Below are positions 23,944 to 32,866 of a DNA stretch of 64,000 bases, in pieces; the first letter of the stretch is position 1, and each line of letters starts with the position of its first letter. The stretch covers positions 7,506,001-7,570,000 of the forward strand of contig NZ_AP018365.1 in assembly GCF_016756395.1 (NCBI RefSeq). Reading direction: 5' to 3'. The DNA comes from Streptomyces sp. SN-593. GTDB lineage: Bacteria > Actinomycetota > Actinomycetes > Streptomycetales > Streptomycetaceae. Below the pieces are notes generated by a model. The model was not told where the DNA came from, ran no database searches, and was given only the letters and a program-made list of their open reading frames with translations. Made by a program: the position numbers and the translations under genes.

Positions 23944-25020
23944 TCAGAAGTCGAACTTGTCGACGTTGGTGGAGTCGAAGACGGTCGGCGGGCCGAGCAC
24001 CACCGACGGGCCGACCCCGCCGGCCGAGCCGAGCACCTTGTAGGAGCCGAGCGTGCCCGCCTTGAAGGTGGAACCGGCCTGGAGGCTGGCGCTGCCGGAC
24101 GCGAGCGACGCGGCCGCGTAGCCGGCGAGGTAGCCCAGCTTGTTGGGGTCCCACAGCTCGAAGGACTTCACGGTGCCGTCCTTGACGTAGGACTTCATCT
24201 GCGAGGGCAGCCCGAGCCCGGTGAGCGTGACCTTCTTCGCCACGTCCTTGTGGTTGGACAGGTACTGCGCCGCGGTCGAGATGCCCACGGTGGTCGGCGA
24301 GATGATGCCCTTGAGGTTCGGGTACGCCGACAGCAGGCCCTGGAGCACCGTCAGCGAGGTGGCCGGGTCGTCGTTGCCGTAGACGGTGCTGACCAGCTTC
24401 ATGTTCGGGTACTTGGTGAGCTGCTGCTTCATGTACTTGATCCAGGCGTTCTGGTTGGTCGCGCTGGCCGCCGCGGACAGGATCGCGACCTGCCCGGTGC
24501 TGCCGATCTGCTTGGCCAGCAGGTCCACCTCGGAGGTGCCGATGACCTGGGTGTCCGCCTGGTTGATGAACAGGTGGTTCGGGCTGGTGCCGCAGGAGAT
24601 GTCGGAGTCGAACGAGACGATCTTGATCCCGGCGGCCGCGGCCTGGTTGAGCGACGGGCACAGCGCGGACGGGTCGTTGCCGGCGATCACGATCGCGTCG
24701 GCGTGCTTCTGGATCGCGGTCTGGATCGAGGGGATCTGGGCGGCCGCGGTGTCGGCGGTGCCGCTGCTGACCACGACCTTGCCGCCCAGCTCCTCCAGGG
24801 CCTTCTTGCCGCCGGCGTCGGCGAGCACCTCGTAGGGGTTCTGGGTGTCCTTCGGGATGAAGTAGACCGTCAGGCCCTTCTTGACGCCGGTCGCGGTCGG
24901 TTTGCCGGTCGGGTCGGCGCCGGCGTTGGAGGAGGAGCCGCACGCCGCGAGCACGAGGCCGGCCACGGAGAGGGAGAGGATCGCGGTCGCCCTGCGACGC
25001 GCCGTTCTGCTGATGGTCAC
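23944..25020 (-). CDS. rhaS: Rhamnose ABC transporter substrate-binding lipoprotein
   Basis: A 358-residue periplasmic-binding-protein type I fold. The lipobox LAAC at about residues 23-26 indicates membrane anchoring outside the cell. LTVYFIPKDTQNPYEVLADAGGKKALEELGG and IVIAGNDPSALCPSLNQAAAAGIKIVSFDSD form the first lobe and hinge. It resembles RhaS of the RhaSTPQ uptake system and would deliver L-rhamnose to the RhaP/RhaQ pore. A 118-base gap separates it from rhaQ, with GGACT repeats and a small hairpin. Confidence 0.9.
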   Translation of the reverse strand: MTISRTARRRATAILSLSVAGLVLAACGSSSNAGADPTGKPTATGVKKGLTVYFIPKDTQNPYEVLADAGGKKALEELGGKVVVSSGTADTAAAQIPSIQTAIQKHADAIVIAGNDPSALCPSLNQAAAAGIKIVSFDSDISCGTSPNHLFINQADTQVIGTSEVDLLAKQIGSTGQVAILSAAASATNQNAWIKYMKQQLTKYPNMKLVSTVYGNDDPATSLTVLQGLLSAYPNLKGIISPTTVGISTAAQYLSNHKDVAKKVTLTGLGLPSQMKSYVKDGTVKSFELWDPNKLGYLAGYAAASLASGSASLQAGSTFKAGTLGSYKVLGSAGGVGPSVVLGPPTVFDSTNVDKFDF

Positions 25021-25138
25021 GTGAGTGTCTTTCTTCAGTGGACTGGACTGGACAAGACGGCCGGCGCCGCCGGTGCCGGCGAAGGAGGTGCGGTGCGGGA
25101 CCGCGGGACGGACGTGACGCGGGGGGAGGGACGGGCCG

Positions 25139-26197
25139 TCAGGCGGCCGGCACCGCCCCGCGCCTGGTGCGGGCCCTGGCCCGGCGCAGCAGCTCGCCGC
25201 CGTTCGGCACGACGACGCTCACCAGCAGCAGCGCGCCGGTGACGATGTTCTGCACCTCCGGCTGGACACCCATCTGGGTCAGCGCCTGCTGGAGGCAGCC
25301 GACGATGGCCACCGCGAGCACCACGCCGATCACGGTGCCCCGGCCGCCGAAGATCGACACCCCGCCGAGCAGCACGATGGCCACCACGTTGAGTTCGAGT
25401 CCGGTGCCGGCGTCGTAGCTGACGGAGGAGTTCTTCAGGGTGAACAGGATCCCGGCGAGGGCGCAGAACAGGCCGGAGACCACGTAGAGCCCGAACTTGA
25501 TCCGGTCCACCCGCACCCCGGAGAAGCGGGCGGCCTCCGGCTGGAGGCCGATCGCCACGATGGAGCGGCCCATCGACGTGGCGTGCAGGACCACGCCGAA
25601 GACCACCGCCAGCACCAGGAAGATCAGCGCGGACCAGGCGATCTGCGTGCCCTGCACCGGCATCACGCCGATCTTGGTCAGCGAGATCGGGAATCCGGTG
25701 ATGGTGCGCGGCGCGAGCACGATCTCGGAGAGGCCGCGGAAGAGCGTCAGGGTGCCGATGGTCACCGCGATCGACGGCAGGCCCATCTTGGCCACGAGCA
25801 GTCCGTTGAGCGCGCCGCCGGCCGCGCCGACCGCCAGCGCCGCGGCCATCGCGGCCCACACCGACCATCCGTCGTGGAAGAGCGAGCCCATCACGGTGCC
25901 GGACAGGCCGAGCATCGAGGCCACCGACAGGTCGATCTCGCCGGTCATCACGATCAGCGTCAGCGGCAGCGCCATGATGGCGATCTCGCCCATGTTCAGG
26001 CTGATGTAGAAGAAGTTGGAGCCGTTCAGGAAGTCCGAGGACTGCGCGGAGCCGAAGATCAGCACCGCGATCAGGACGAACACCAGCGCGGTCTCCCAGC
26101 GCACCAGGCCGCGCCAGAGCGGCTGCCCGCCGTCGTCGACGCCCTGGTAGGAGGCGGTGGCCGGCGGCTTGGTGGTGGTGGTGCTGTCAGGCGTCAC
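25139..26197 (-). CDS. rhaQ: Rhamnose ABC transporter permease
   Basis: A 352-residue integral membrane protein of the ribose/xylose (BPD_transp_2) type with about nine or ten hydrophobic helices. It contains the EIDLSVASMLGLSGTVMGSLF loop and the ATPase-coupling ARFSGVRVDRIKFGLYVVSGL segment, and GGVSIFGGRGTVIGVVLA near the end. Forms the pore with RhaP. Its start overlaps the end of rhaP by 11 bases. Confidence 0.9.
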   Translation of the reverse strand: MTPDSTTTTKPPATASYQGVDDGGQPLWRGLVRWETALVFVLIAVLIFGSAQSSDFLNGSNFFYISLNMGEIAIMALPLTLIVMTGEIDLSVASMLGLSGTVMGSLFHDGWSVWAAMAAALAVGAAGGALNGLLVAKMGLPSIAVTIGTLTLFRGLSEIVLAPRTITGFPISLTKIGVMPVQGTQIAWSALIFLVLAVVFGVVLHATSMGRSIVAIGLQPEAARFSGVRVDRIKFGLYVVSGLFCALAGILFTLKNSSVSYDAGTGLELNVVAIVLLGGVSIFGGRGTVIGVVLAVAIVGCLQQALTQMGVQPEVQNIVTGALLLVSVVVPNGGELLRRARARTRRGAVPAA

Positions 26198-27230
26198 GGT
26201 GGGCTCCCTGTGCGGACTGGAGGCTGCGGGCCACCCGCAGGCCCAGCCAGCGGTCGAAGGCGATGGCCGCCAGCAGCAGGCCGCCGGCGATCGCCTCGTT
26301 CCAGAAGGACGAGATCTTGGCGGCGACCAGCGCCTGGTTGATCGTGTTGAGCAGCAGCGCGCCGAGGGCGGCGCCCAGCACGGTGCCGCTGCCGCCGAAG
26401 ATGGCCACGCCGCCGACCACGACCGCGGAGACCACGGTCAGCTCGTAGCCGTTGCCGCCGGTGACGTCGATCTGGGCGTGCAGGGCGAGGAACAGCGATC
26501 CGGCGAGGCCGGCGAGCGCTCCGCTGATCACGAACGCGCTGAACACTCGTCGCCCGGCGGGGATACCGGCCAGCGCGGCCGCCTCCGGGTTGGAGCCGAT
26601 CGCGTACAGGTCGCGGCTGGCCCGGAAGGAGCGCATCGCGTAGCCGACGACCGCGACCACCACCGCAACGATGATGGCCAGCCACGGCACCCCGAGGAAG
26701 GTGCGGTACCCCACCTCGGTGAAGGACTTGGGGATCGCGGCCGGGTCGATCGTCTTGCCGTCCACGATCACCCCGTCCACACCGCGGACGATGTAGAGCA
26801 TCGCGAGCGTCACCACCAGGCTCGGCACCCGCGTCACGACCGTGATCAGGCCGTTGATCGAGCCGACCAGGACGCCGACCGCGATGCCCAGCAGGTAGCC
26901 GAGCAGCACCGGGAACCCGGAGTGGTGCTTGAAGACGTCGCCGACGACGTAGGCGGACAGGCCGACCACCGAGCCGACCGACAGGTCGACGTTGCGGGTG
27001 ACGATGACCATGGTCTCGCCGACGCCGAGCAGCGCGATCAGGGAGGCGCCGGTCAGCAACTGCTGGACGCTGTGCGCGTTGGCGAAGGCGTGGTTGCTGA
27101 TCGTGGTGGCGACGAAGACCAGCACGATCGCGACGCCGATGCCCAGTTCCCGGGCCCGCAGCAGCGCGGCCCCGCGGGCGAAGCGCTGGGTGTCGGGCGC
27201 CGGGGCGGGCGCGGTGAGCTGTGCGGTCAT
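26187..27230 (-). CDS. rhaP: Rhamnose ABC transporter permease
   Basis: A 347-residue membrane protein paralogous to RhaQ, with [23 protein letters not shown] and the coupling helix [23 protein letters not shown], then [18 protein letters not shown]. Start ATG 27230 lies within the end of rhaT (ATGA overlap), giving coupled translation; an upstream extension of the frame is antisense-like and was rejected. Confidence 0.9.
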   Translation of the reverse strand: MTAQLTAPAPAPDTQRFARGAALLRARELGIGVAIVLVFVATTISNHAFANAHSVQQLLTGASLIALLGVGETMVIVTRNVDLSVGSVVGLSAYVVGDVFKHHSGFPVLLGYLLGIAVGVLVGSINGLITVVTRVPSLVVTLAMLYIVRGVDGVIVDGKTIDPAAIPKSFTEVGYRTFLGVPWLAIIVAVVVAVVGYAMRSFRASRDLYAIGSNPEAAALAGIPAGRRVFSAFVISGALAGLAGSLFLALHAQIDVTGGNGYELTVVSAVVVGGVAIFGGSGTVLGAALGALLLNTINQALVAAKISSFWNEAIAGGLLLAAIAFDRWLGLRVARSLQSAQGAHRDA

Positions 27231-28744
27231 GACGCCACCGCCGCGTAACCCGTGGCGGCGCGCATGATCGAGTCCTCGTCGGCCTCGGCGCGGCTCAGCT
27301 CCGCGGTGATCCGGCCCTCGTGCAGGACCAGCACCCGGTCGGCCATGCCCAGCACCTCGGGCAGTTCGGAGGAGATCATCAGTACCGCCATCCCGCCGGC
27401 CACCAGGCCGTCGAGGATGCGGTGCACCTCGGCCTTGGTCCCGACGTCGATTCCTCGGGTCGGTTCGTCGATGATCAGCAGGGAGGGGTCGCGGGCCAGC
27501 CACTTGCCCAGCACCACCTTCTGCTGATTGCCGCCCGACAGGGTGGAGACCGGGTTCTTCATCCGGCCGAACTTCAACTGCAGGCGCTCCGCCCAGTTCG
27601 AGGCCAGCTCGCGCTCGGATCCGCGCCGGATCAGGCCGAGCCGGCCCAGCCGCGCCAGCGAGGCGAGCGCGACGTTCCGGTCGATGCCCATGTCCATCAC
27701 CAGGCCCTGCTGGCGGCGGTCCTCGGGGACCAGCGCCACGCCGGCGGCCATCGCGTCGGCCGGGACGCCGTTGCGCAGCCGCCGGCCGTTCACCTTGACC
27801 GTGCCCGACGTCCACCGGTCGATGCCGAAGACGGCGCGGGCCACCTCGCTGCGGCCGGCGCCGACCAGCCCGGCCAGCCCCACGATCTCGCCCCTGCGCA
27901 CGGTGAGGCTCACGTCGTGGAAGACGCCCTCACGGGTGAGGTGTTCGACCTCCAGCACGGTCTCGCCCGGGTCGGTGTGCGTCTTCGGGAAGAGCGCGCC
28001 CAACTCCCGGCCGACCATCGACCGGATGATGGAGTCGGCGGTCACCTCCTCGATCGGCGCGGTGCTCACGAACCGTCCGTCGCGCATGATGGTGACGCGC
28101 TGGCAGCTCGCCAGCACCTCCTCGATCCGGTGCGAGATGAACAGCACCGCGGCGCCCTGCTCGCGCAGCGTGCGCATCACGTCGAAGAGGCGCTCCACCT
28201 CCACCGAGGTCAGGGCGGCGGTCGGCTCGTCCATGACCAGCACCTTGGCGTCCAGCGACAGCGCCTTGGCGATCTCGACGATCTGCTGGTCGGCGACGGA
28301 CAGGCCGCGGGCCTGCCGCTGCGGGTCAAGCTGCACGCCCAGCCGCTCGAAGACCGCCACGGCCGCCTTGTTCATCGCGGTCCGGTCGATCCGGCGGCCC
28401 GCGCGCCGCGGCTGACGGCCCATGAAGATGTTCTCCGCGACGGTGAGGTCGGGGAAGAGGGTGGGCTCCTGGTAGATGATCGACACCCCGGCGGCGCGGG
28501 AGGCCGCGGGCCCGGACAGCACGACCGGGGTGCCGTCGATCAGCAGCCGGCCGCTGTCGGGCTGGTGTACGCCGGCGAGGATCTTCACGAGCGTGGACTT
28601 GCCCGCGCCGTTCTCGCCCAACAGGGCGTGTGCCTCGCCTGGGTAGAGGGTGACCGACCCGTCCTCGAGCGCGCGCACGGCGCCGAAGCGCTTCGTGGCC
28701 TGCTCGAGGACCAGGAGCGGGTCCTTGCCTACGGGATCTTTCAT
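27227..28744 (-). CDS. rhaT: Rhamnose ABC transporter ATP-binding protein
   Basis: A 505-residue tandem ATPase of the sugar type (like RbsA/XylG). The first domain has Walker [10 protein letters not shown], a Q-loop in [19 protein letters not shown], the signature [15 protein letters not shown] and Walker [11 protein letters not shown]. The second lacks a canonical Walker A (GLVGAGRSE) but has [16 protein letters not shown] and [14 protein letters not shown], as usual in this group. ATG 28744 is preferred; the frame stays open 21 codons upstream. First gene of the rha operon, about 140 bp downstream of a perfect palindrome. Confidence 0.92.
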   Translation of the reverse strand: MKDPVGKDPLLVLEQATKRFGAVRALEDGSVTLYPGEAHALLGENGAGKSTLVKILAGVHQPDSGRLLIDGTPVVLSGPAASRAAGVSIIYQEPTLFPDLTVAENIFMGRQPRRAGRRIDRTAMNKAAVAVFERLGVQLDPQRQARGLSVADQQIVEIAKALSLDAKVLVMDEPTAALTSVEVERLFDVMRTLREQGAAVLFISHRIEEVLASCQRVTIMRDGRFVSTAPIEEVTADSIIRSMVGRELGALFPKTHTDPGETVLEVEHLTREGVFHDVSLTVRRGEIVGLAGLVGAGRSEVARAVFGIDRWTSGTVKVNGRRLRNGVPADAMAAGVALVPEDRRQQGLVMDMGIDRNVALASLARLGRLGLIRRGSERELASNWAERLQLKFGRMKNPVSTLSGGNQQKVVLGKWLARDPSLLIIDEPTRGIDVGTKAEVHRILDGLVAGGMAVLMISSELPEVLGMADRVLVLHEGRITAELSRAEADEDSIMRAATGYAAVAS

Positions 28745-28881
28745 CGTGCCAGGTCCTCGTCTTGGTGTGGTGCGCTTCCGCGGCGGGCTCGCCACATGTG
28801 TGCCCACCCCCTCCCCGGAACGCCGTCCGGGACTCGTCGTGCCCTCCGTCCGAACGTCGGGCCACCGGTAAATTGGAACGT

Positions 28882-28895
28882 TTCACCATGGTGAA
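28882..28895. promoter_or_regulatory. Palindromic operator upstream of the rha operon
   Basis: TTCACCATGGTGAA is a perfect 14-base palindrome within a longer near-symmetric region (AACGTTTCACCATGGTGAACG). CATAGT on the minus strand about 20 bases upstream could be a -10 hexamer, placing the site just after the transcription start. No rha regulator is encoded in the window. Confidence 0.65.
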
Positions 28896-29383
28896 CGACG
28901 CGAGACTATGTCCTGCGTCACCCGACGTCTAGGGTCCCGCACGTAATATTCACCGGCGGGGAAGAGTGCTGGTGGGCGCGTCGCCCCGGCGGGGCCGTCG
29001 GAGGGGCCCGCGCCGGGCGCCGCCGGAGCGCTCCCGGGCGGCCCCGCGCCGCCGCCGAGCCCGGCCGTCCGCGCGGGGCGTACGACCGGAAACGGCTGTT
29101 CGCCGCGGTCGACGGCCCTGGTCGGGGCGGCCTCCCGGCCGGGCGCCGCGGGTCGTATACGGTGGCGCCGCCGAGGCTGCGGCGGCGGGCCGGGCGGCGG
29201 GTCCGGCATCTTCTCCGAATCGTGCCGGTACGCCCCATTGCGGAGCCCGGCCCGCGCCGTTATTCTGTGCACTTTTGAAACGACTCAGGTCCTCAAGGGC
29301 GATCTGGGACACGGTAGTTGAGAACCAGGGCGGACTCGGCCGCGGGGGAGGGGCGGCCCGCCGCGGACGGGGAGAATGCGCGC
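28896..29383. other. Intergenic region between rha operon and GNAT gene
   Basis: The left part belongs to the rha promoter. The middle (about 28970-29160) is very GC-rich with no credible gene. The right part holds a plus-strand promoter-like pair (29238-29266) for the acetyltransferase. Confidence 0.55.
29238..29266 (+). promoter_or_regulatory. Sigma-70-type promoter for the GNAT gene
   Basis: TTGCGG (29238-29243) and TATTCT (29261-29266) are separated by exactly 17 bases, in the most AT-rich part of the gap and about 115 bases before ATG 29384. Confidence 0.6.
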
Positions 29384-29965
29384 ATGCCTTCCCTGTCCTC
29401 TCCCGCGATGGCCGCCGGCGTCCTCGGCTCGACCGGTCAGCCGGTGCTGCCAGCGGCTGGTGGCCGGTCGCTCCGGCCCTGGCACCCGGACGACGCGCCG
29501 GCCGTCCACGCCGCCTACCAGGACGCCGGAATCCAGCGCTGGCACGTGCGCAGGTCCGACTCCGTCGCGGAGGCGGGGGAGTGGATCGAGCGGTGGCGCG
29601 GCTGCTGGGCCGCCGAGACCGGCGGCCACTGGGCGGTGGTCGACGCGGTGACCGACGCGCTGCTGGGACGGGTCGCGTTGAAGGCGTTCGCGCTGCCCGA
29701 CGCGACGGCGGAGGTCGCCTACTGGACGGCACCGGCGGCGCGCGGCACCGGCGTCTGCTCCGGCGCGGTGCTCGCGCTCGCCGCCTGGGCCCTGGGGGAC
29801 GGCGGCTTCCACCGGCTCGAACTGGCGCACTCGGCCGCCAACGCGGCGTCCTGCCGGGTGGCTCTGAGGACCGGCTTCGCGCAGGAGGGCGTGCGCCGCA
29901 AGGCGGCACTGCACGCGGACGGCTGGCACGACATGCACCTGCACGCCCGGGTGCGCGGGGACTGA
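29384..29965 (+). CDS. GNAT family N-acetyltransferase (RimJ/RimL type)
   Basis: A 193-residue acetyl-CoA-dependent acyltransferase. LRPWHPDDAPAVHAAYQDAGIQRW opens the fold, and AEVAYWTAPAARGTGVCSGAVLALAAWAL carries the pantetheine-binding loop (R-G-T-G-V). LAHSAANAASCRVALRTGFAQEGVRRKAALHADGWHDMHLHARV is the RimJ/RimL C-terminal pattern. ATG 29384 has GGGGAGA nine bases upstream. The substrate is unknown (protein N-terminus or small amine). Confidence 0.88.
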   Translation: MPSLSSPAMAAGVLGSTGQPVLPAAGGRSLRPWHPDDAPAVHAAYQDAGIQRWHVRRSDSVAEAGEWIERWRGCWAAETGGHWAVVDAVTDALLGRVALKAFALPDATAEVAYWTAPAARGTGVCSGAVLALAAWALGDGGFHRLELAHSAANAASCRVALRTGFAQEGVRRKAALHADGWHDMHLHARVRGD

Positions 29966-30195
29966 CCGGAGGGCGGGGCGGCGCGCGGGACCGGGGCGGC
30001 GGCGGTGGGCCGGTCCGGGTCGCAGCGGCGGGTGGGCCGGGCCGCGGGACCGGGGTCGGCAGCGGTGGGCGGTCGGTGGTCGGTGGTCGGTCGGCGGGTG
30101 GGCCGGGGCGGTCCGGCGGGCGTGCGGGAGGGCCCGGGGGATCGGCGTCGCCGGGCCGGGGATTGGGGGTGGCGGCGCGGGGCACGCGCTGAGGC
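29966..30195. other. G-rich gap with G-quadruplex motif before the patatin gene
   Basis: On the plus strand four G-runs separated by loops of two to four bases (30034-30055) satisfy the canonical quadruplex pattern. GGTCGGTGGTCGGTGGTCGG repeats follow near 30070-30095. No gene or clear promoter is seen. Confidence 0.6.
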
Positions 30196-31074
30196 ATGGG
30201 CGGCGGTGCGGAAGACGAGGGCGGGCGGGCGTTCGTGCTCGGCGGCGGCGGGGCGCTGGGCGCCCACGAAGTGGGCATGCTCAAGGCGCTGTTCGCGGCC
30301 GGGCTGACCCCCGACATGGTGCTGGGCACCTCGGTGGGGGCCATCAACGGCGCGGCCGTCGCGGCGGACCCGTCGCAGGCGTCGGTGGAGCGGCTGGAGG
30401 AGCTGTGGACCGGGCTGGGCCGGGCGGGGGTCTTCACGGGTTCGCTGGTGGGACGGCTGTCGACGGTGGTCCGCAGCGGCACCCACCTCTACGCGTCCGC
30501 CCCGCTGCGGTCGTTGCTGCGCACCCACCTCCCGGTCACCCGGATCGAGGAGCTGGCCGTGCCGTTCCAGTGCGTCGCCGCGCGGATCGAGGACGCGGCC
30601 GAACACTGGTTCGCGGACGGGCCGCTGGTCGACGCGGTGCTCGCGTCCTGCTCGGTGCCGGGGCTGTTGCCGCCGGTCCGGCTGGGCGAGGCGCACTTCG
30701 TGGACGGCGGGCTCGTCAACAGCATCCCGGTCGGCCGCGCGGTCGCGCTCGGCGCCCGCGAGGTCTTCGTGCTCCAGGTCGGGCGGATCGAGCACGCGCT
30801 CGCCCCGCCCCGGCTGCCGTGGGAAGTGGCCACGGTCGCCTTCGAGATCGCCCGCAGGCACCGCTTCGCCCGGGACATGGCCGACCTGCCGCCGCACGTC
30901 ACCGTGCACGTGCTGCCCAGCGCGTCCACCCGCGACGAGACGGGCGGCGCGCTGCGCCAACTGCGCCACCGCGCCGCGTTCGGACAGACTGCCGAACGCA
31001 TCGAGCGCGCCTACGCGGCTACCTCGCGCTACCTCGACACCGCGCTCGCGGCGAAGGGCGGTGGGGACGCGTGA
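30196..31074 (+). CDS. Patatin-like phospholipase
   Basis: A 292-residue cytosolic lipid acyl hydrolase with all catalytic marks near the N-terminus: oxyanion loop LGGGGALGAHEVG, nucleophile elbow GTSVGAING with the active Ser, and DGGLVNSIPV with the partner Asp. ASCSVPGLLPPV matches the conserved ASxxxP block. Bacterial members release fatty acids from phospholipids or neutral lipids. Its TGA overlaps the GTG of a lipid acyltransferase-like gene, so the pair may remove and add acyl chains on the same lipid. Confidence 0.92.
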   Translation: MGGGAEDEGGRAFVLGGGGALGAHEVGMLKALFAAGLTPDMVLGTSVGAINGAAVAADPSQASVERLEELWTGLGRAGVFTGSLVGRLSTVVRSGTHLYASAPLRSLLRTHLPVTRIEELAVPFQCVAARIEDAAEHWFADGPLVDAVLASCSVPGLLPPVRLGEAHFVDGGLVNSIPVGRAVALGAREVFVLQVGRIEHALAPPRLPWEVATVAFEIARRHRFARDMADLPPHVTVHVLPSASTRDETGGALRQLRHRAAFGQTAERIERAYAATSRYLDTALAAKGGGDA

Positions 31075-32696
31075 CGGTGCCCGCGCCCAGGTCCCCGTCA
31101 CCGGGCCGCCCGGGCCCTCCGTCGGAGCCGTCCGGGCCCTCCGGACCGGCAGACGCCGCCTCCCCTTCCGCGCCGGCCGTCCTCCTGCCGCTGGCGTCGG
31201 CGCTGACGCTGGCCCGGCGGGTGGCGACCATCGCGCTCGTGGTCGCGCTCGTCCCGGCGACGGCAGCCCTGCTGGTGGCCGTGACGGTCCTCGGCGCGCC
31301 CGTCTCCGTCGCCACGCGCGGGCCGTGGCGGCAGACCCGGGTCACGGGCTTCGCGCTCCTGTACCTGCTCGCGGACCTGGCCGGACTGCTGGTGGCGGCC
31401 GCGCTGTTCCTGCGCGACCCGTCCCCGGGGCCCGCCGCCCGGCGCCGGCGCCAGGACAGCGCGTTCCGCGCCCTCGCCGGCCTGCTGGCCCTGCTCCGCC
31501 GCGCCGCCGCCCACGTCTTCCGCGTGCGGGTCGAGATCACCCCGCCGCTCCCCGCCGGGCGCGTCGTCCCGCGACCGGCGGTCCGGTCCGCGGCGGACGC
31601 GGACGCGCCGACGGACGCGCCGGCGGACGCGCGGGGCGCTGCTGTGCCGGGGCAGGACGCGCCGGCCTCCCCCGCGCCGGAGGGCTTCGGGCGGGAAGGC
31701 TTGAGGCGGGAAGGCCTCGGGCCGGAGGGCGGGGAGGCCCGGTGGGCGGGCGCTCCGGCCGGTGACGGCCCGCCGCTCGGTGCTCCGTCCGGTGCGGCCG
31801 GGGGCGGGGGCCTGCCGCCCGGACCGGTCTTGCCGGGAGCCGTCGCACCGGGCGGCGCCGCACCGGTGGGTGCTCCGGCCGAGGCTGCCGCGCCGGTGGG
31901 TGCTCCGCCCGGTGCCGTCGCACCGGTGGCGGACGTTGCCGACTCGGCCGACCTGCCGGACGGCGCCGCGCCGGGCTCGGCCGCCCGGGAGGGCGCCGTG
32001 CCGACGGCCGGCCCCCTCGGGGACCGCCCGGACGGGAGCGGGCCGGACCGGACGGGCCGGGTGCCGTTGATCGTGCTGGTCCGGCACGCCGGGCTGGGGG
32101 ACTCCTTCCTGCTGCTCCAGATCCTGCTCACCGAGGCCGGGTTGCGTCCGCACACCGTGCTGAAGCGGACGCTGCGGGTGGACCCCTGCCTGGACGTGCT
32201 GCTCGGCCGGGTGCCGCACTGCTTCGTGCCGCCCGCCTCGGGCACGGCCGTCGACGGCATCGCCCGCCTCGCGGCGGGGCTGGGCCCCGGCGACGCGCTC
32301 GTGCTCTTCCCCGAGGGCGGCAACTTCACCCCGCGCCGCCACCGCCGCGGGATCGAGATGCTGCGGCGCCGCGGCCTGTACCGGCGCGCGGCCCGGGCGT
32401 CCCGGCTGCACTACGTGCTGCCGCCGCGCGACGGTGGCGCGCTGGCCGCCCTGGCCGCGGCCCCCACCGCGGACGTCGTCTTCGTCACCCACGCGGGGCT
32501 CGACGTGATCGACTCCCCGCGCACCGCCTGGTCCTCGCTCCCGCTCGAACGCGTCGTACGGGCGCACTGGTGGCGGATACCGGCTGCCGAGATCCCCCGG
32601 AGCGAGGAGGCCCGCAGCGACTGGCTGCTCACCCAGTGGGAGCGCGTCGACCGCTGGACCGCCGCGCACGCCGTCGCGCAGACCCCGCACGTGTGA
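31071..32696 (+). CDS. PlsC-like acyltransferase with low-complexity insert
   Basis: A 541-residue membrane protein. Two hydrophobic helices (about residues 40-75 and 88-112) precede an amphipathic region ending VFRVRVEITPPLPAG. About 165 residues of Ala/Pro/Gly-rich sequence follow (roughly 165-325). The acyltransferase core then resumes as VPLIVLVRHAGLGDSFLL, with the H-x4-D catalytic motif, and LVLFPEGGNFTPRR. In usual enzymes the strand before the insert joins the HxxxxD strand directly, so the insert splits the fold at its edge. Starts at GTG 31071 over the patatin stop. Probable role: acylation of lysophospholipid or a related lipid. Confidence 0.82.
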   Translation: MTVPAPRSPSPGRPGPPSEPSGPSGPADAASPSAPAVLLPLASALTLARRVATIALVVALVPATAALLVAVTVLGAPVSVATRGPWRQTRVTGFALLYLLADLAGLLVAAALFLRDPSPGPAARRRRQDSAFRALAGLLALLRRAAAHVFRVRVEITPPLPAGRVVPRPAVRSAADADAPTDAPADARGAAVPGQDAPASPAPEGFGREGLRREGLGPEGGEARWAGAPAGDGPPLGAPSGAAGGGGLPPGPVLPGAVAPGGAAPVGAPAEAAAPVGAPPGAVAPVADVADSADLPDGAAPGSAAREGAVPTAGPLGDRPDGSGPDRTGRVPLIVLVRHAGLGDSFLLLQILLTEAGLRPHTVLKRTLRVDPCLDVLLGRVPHCFVPPASGTAVDGIARLAAGLGPGDALVLFPEGGNFTPRRHRRGIEMLRRRGLYRRAARASRLHYVLPPRDGGALAALAAAPTADVVFVTHAGLDVIDSPRTAWSSLPLERVVRAHWWRIPAAEIPRSEEARSDWLLTQWERVDRWTAAHAVAQTPHV

Positions 32697-32826
32697 GCGC
32701 CCCGGCCGACCTCGCCCGACGTACCGTCGGAGCCGTCGCGTCACCCCGCGCCGAACCGGCCCGGCGGACGGCCCCGAGGGCTCCCGCGCATCCTGGTGAC
32801 AGGAGGGGCGGGCGTTGCTTGAATGC

Positions 32827-32840
32827 GGCAAGCGCTTTCC
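32827..32840. promoter_or_regulatory. LacI-type operator upstream of the PL8 gene
   Basis: GGCAAGCGCTTTCC centres on the palindrome AAGCGCTT, the classic LacI/CcpA-like pattern. It lies 27 bases before the GTG start of the lyase. Confidence 0.6.
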
Positions 32841-32866
32841 GTCGTCCGGCCCCTGGAGGGTCCGCC

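Noticed and set aside
28883-29272. Open frame of about 129 codons on the minus strand upstream of rhaT
   Set aside because: It crosses the rha operator region, is Pro/Arg-rich and has no family; more likely non-coding.
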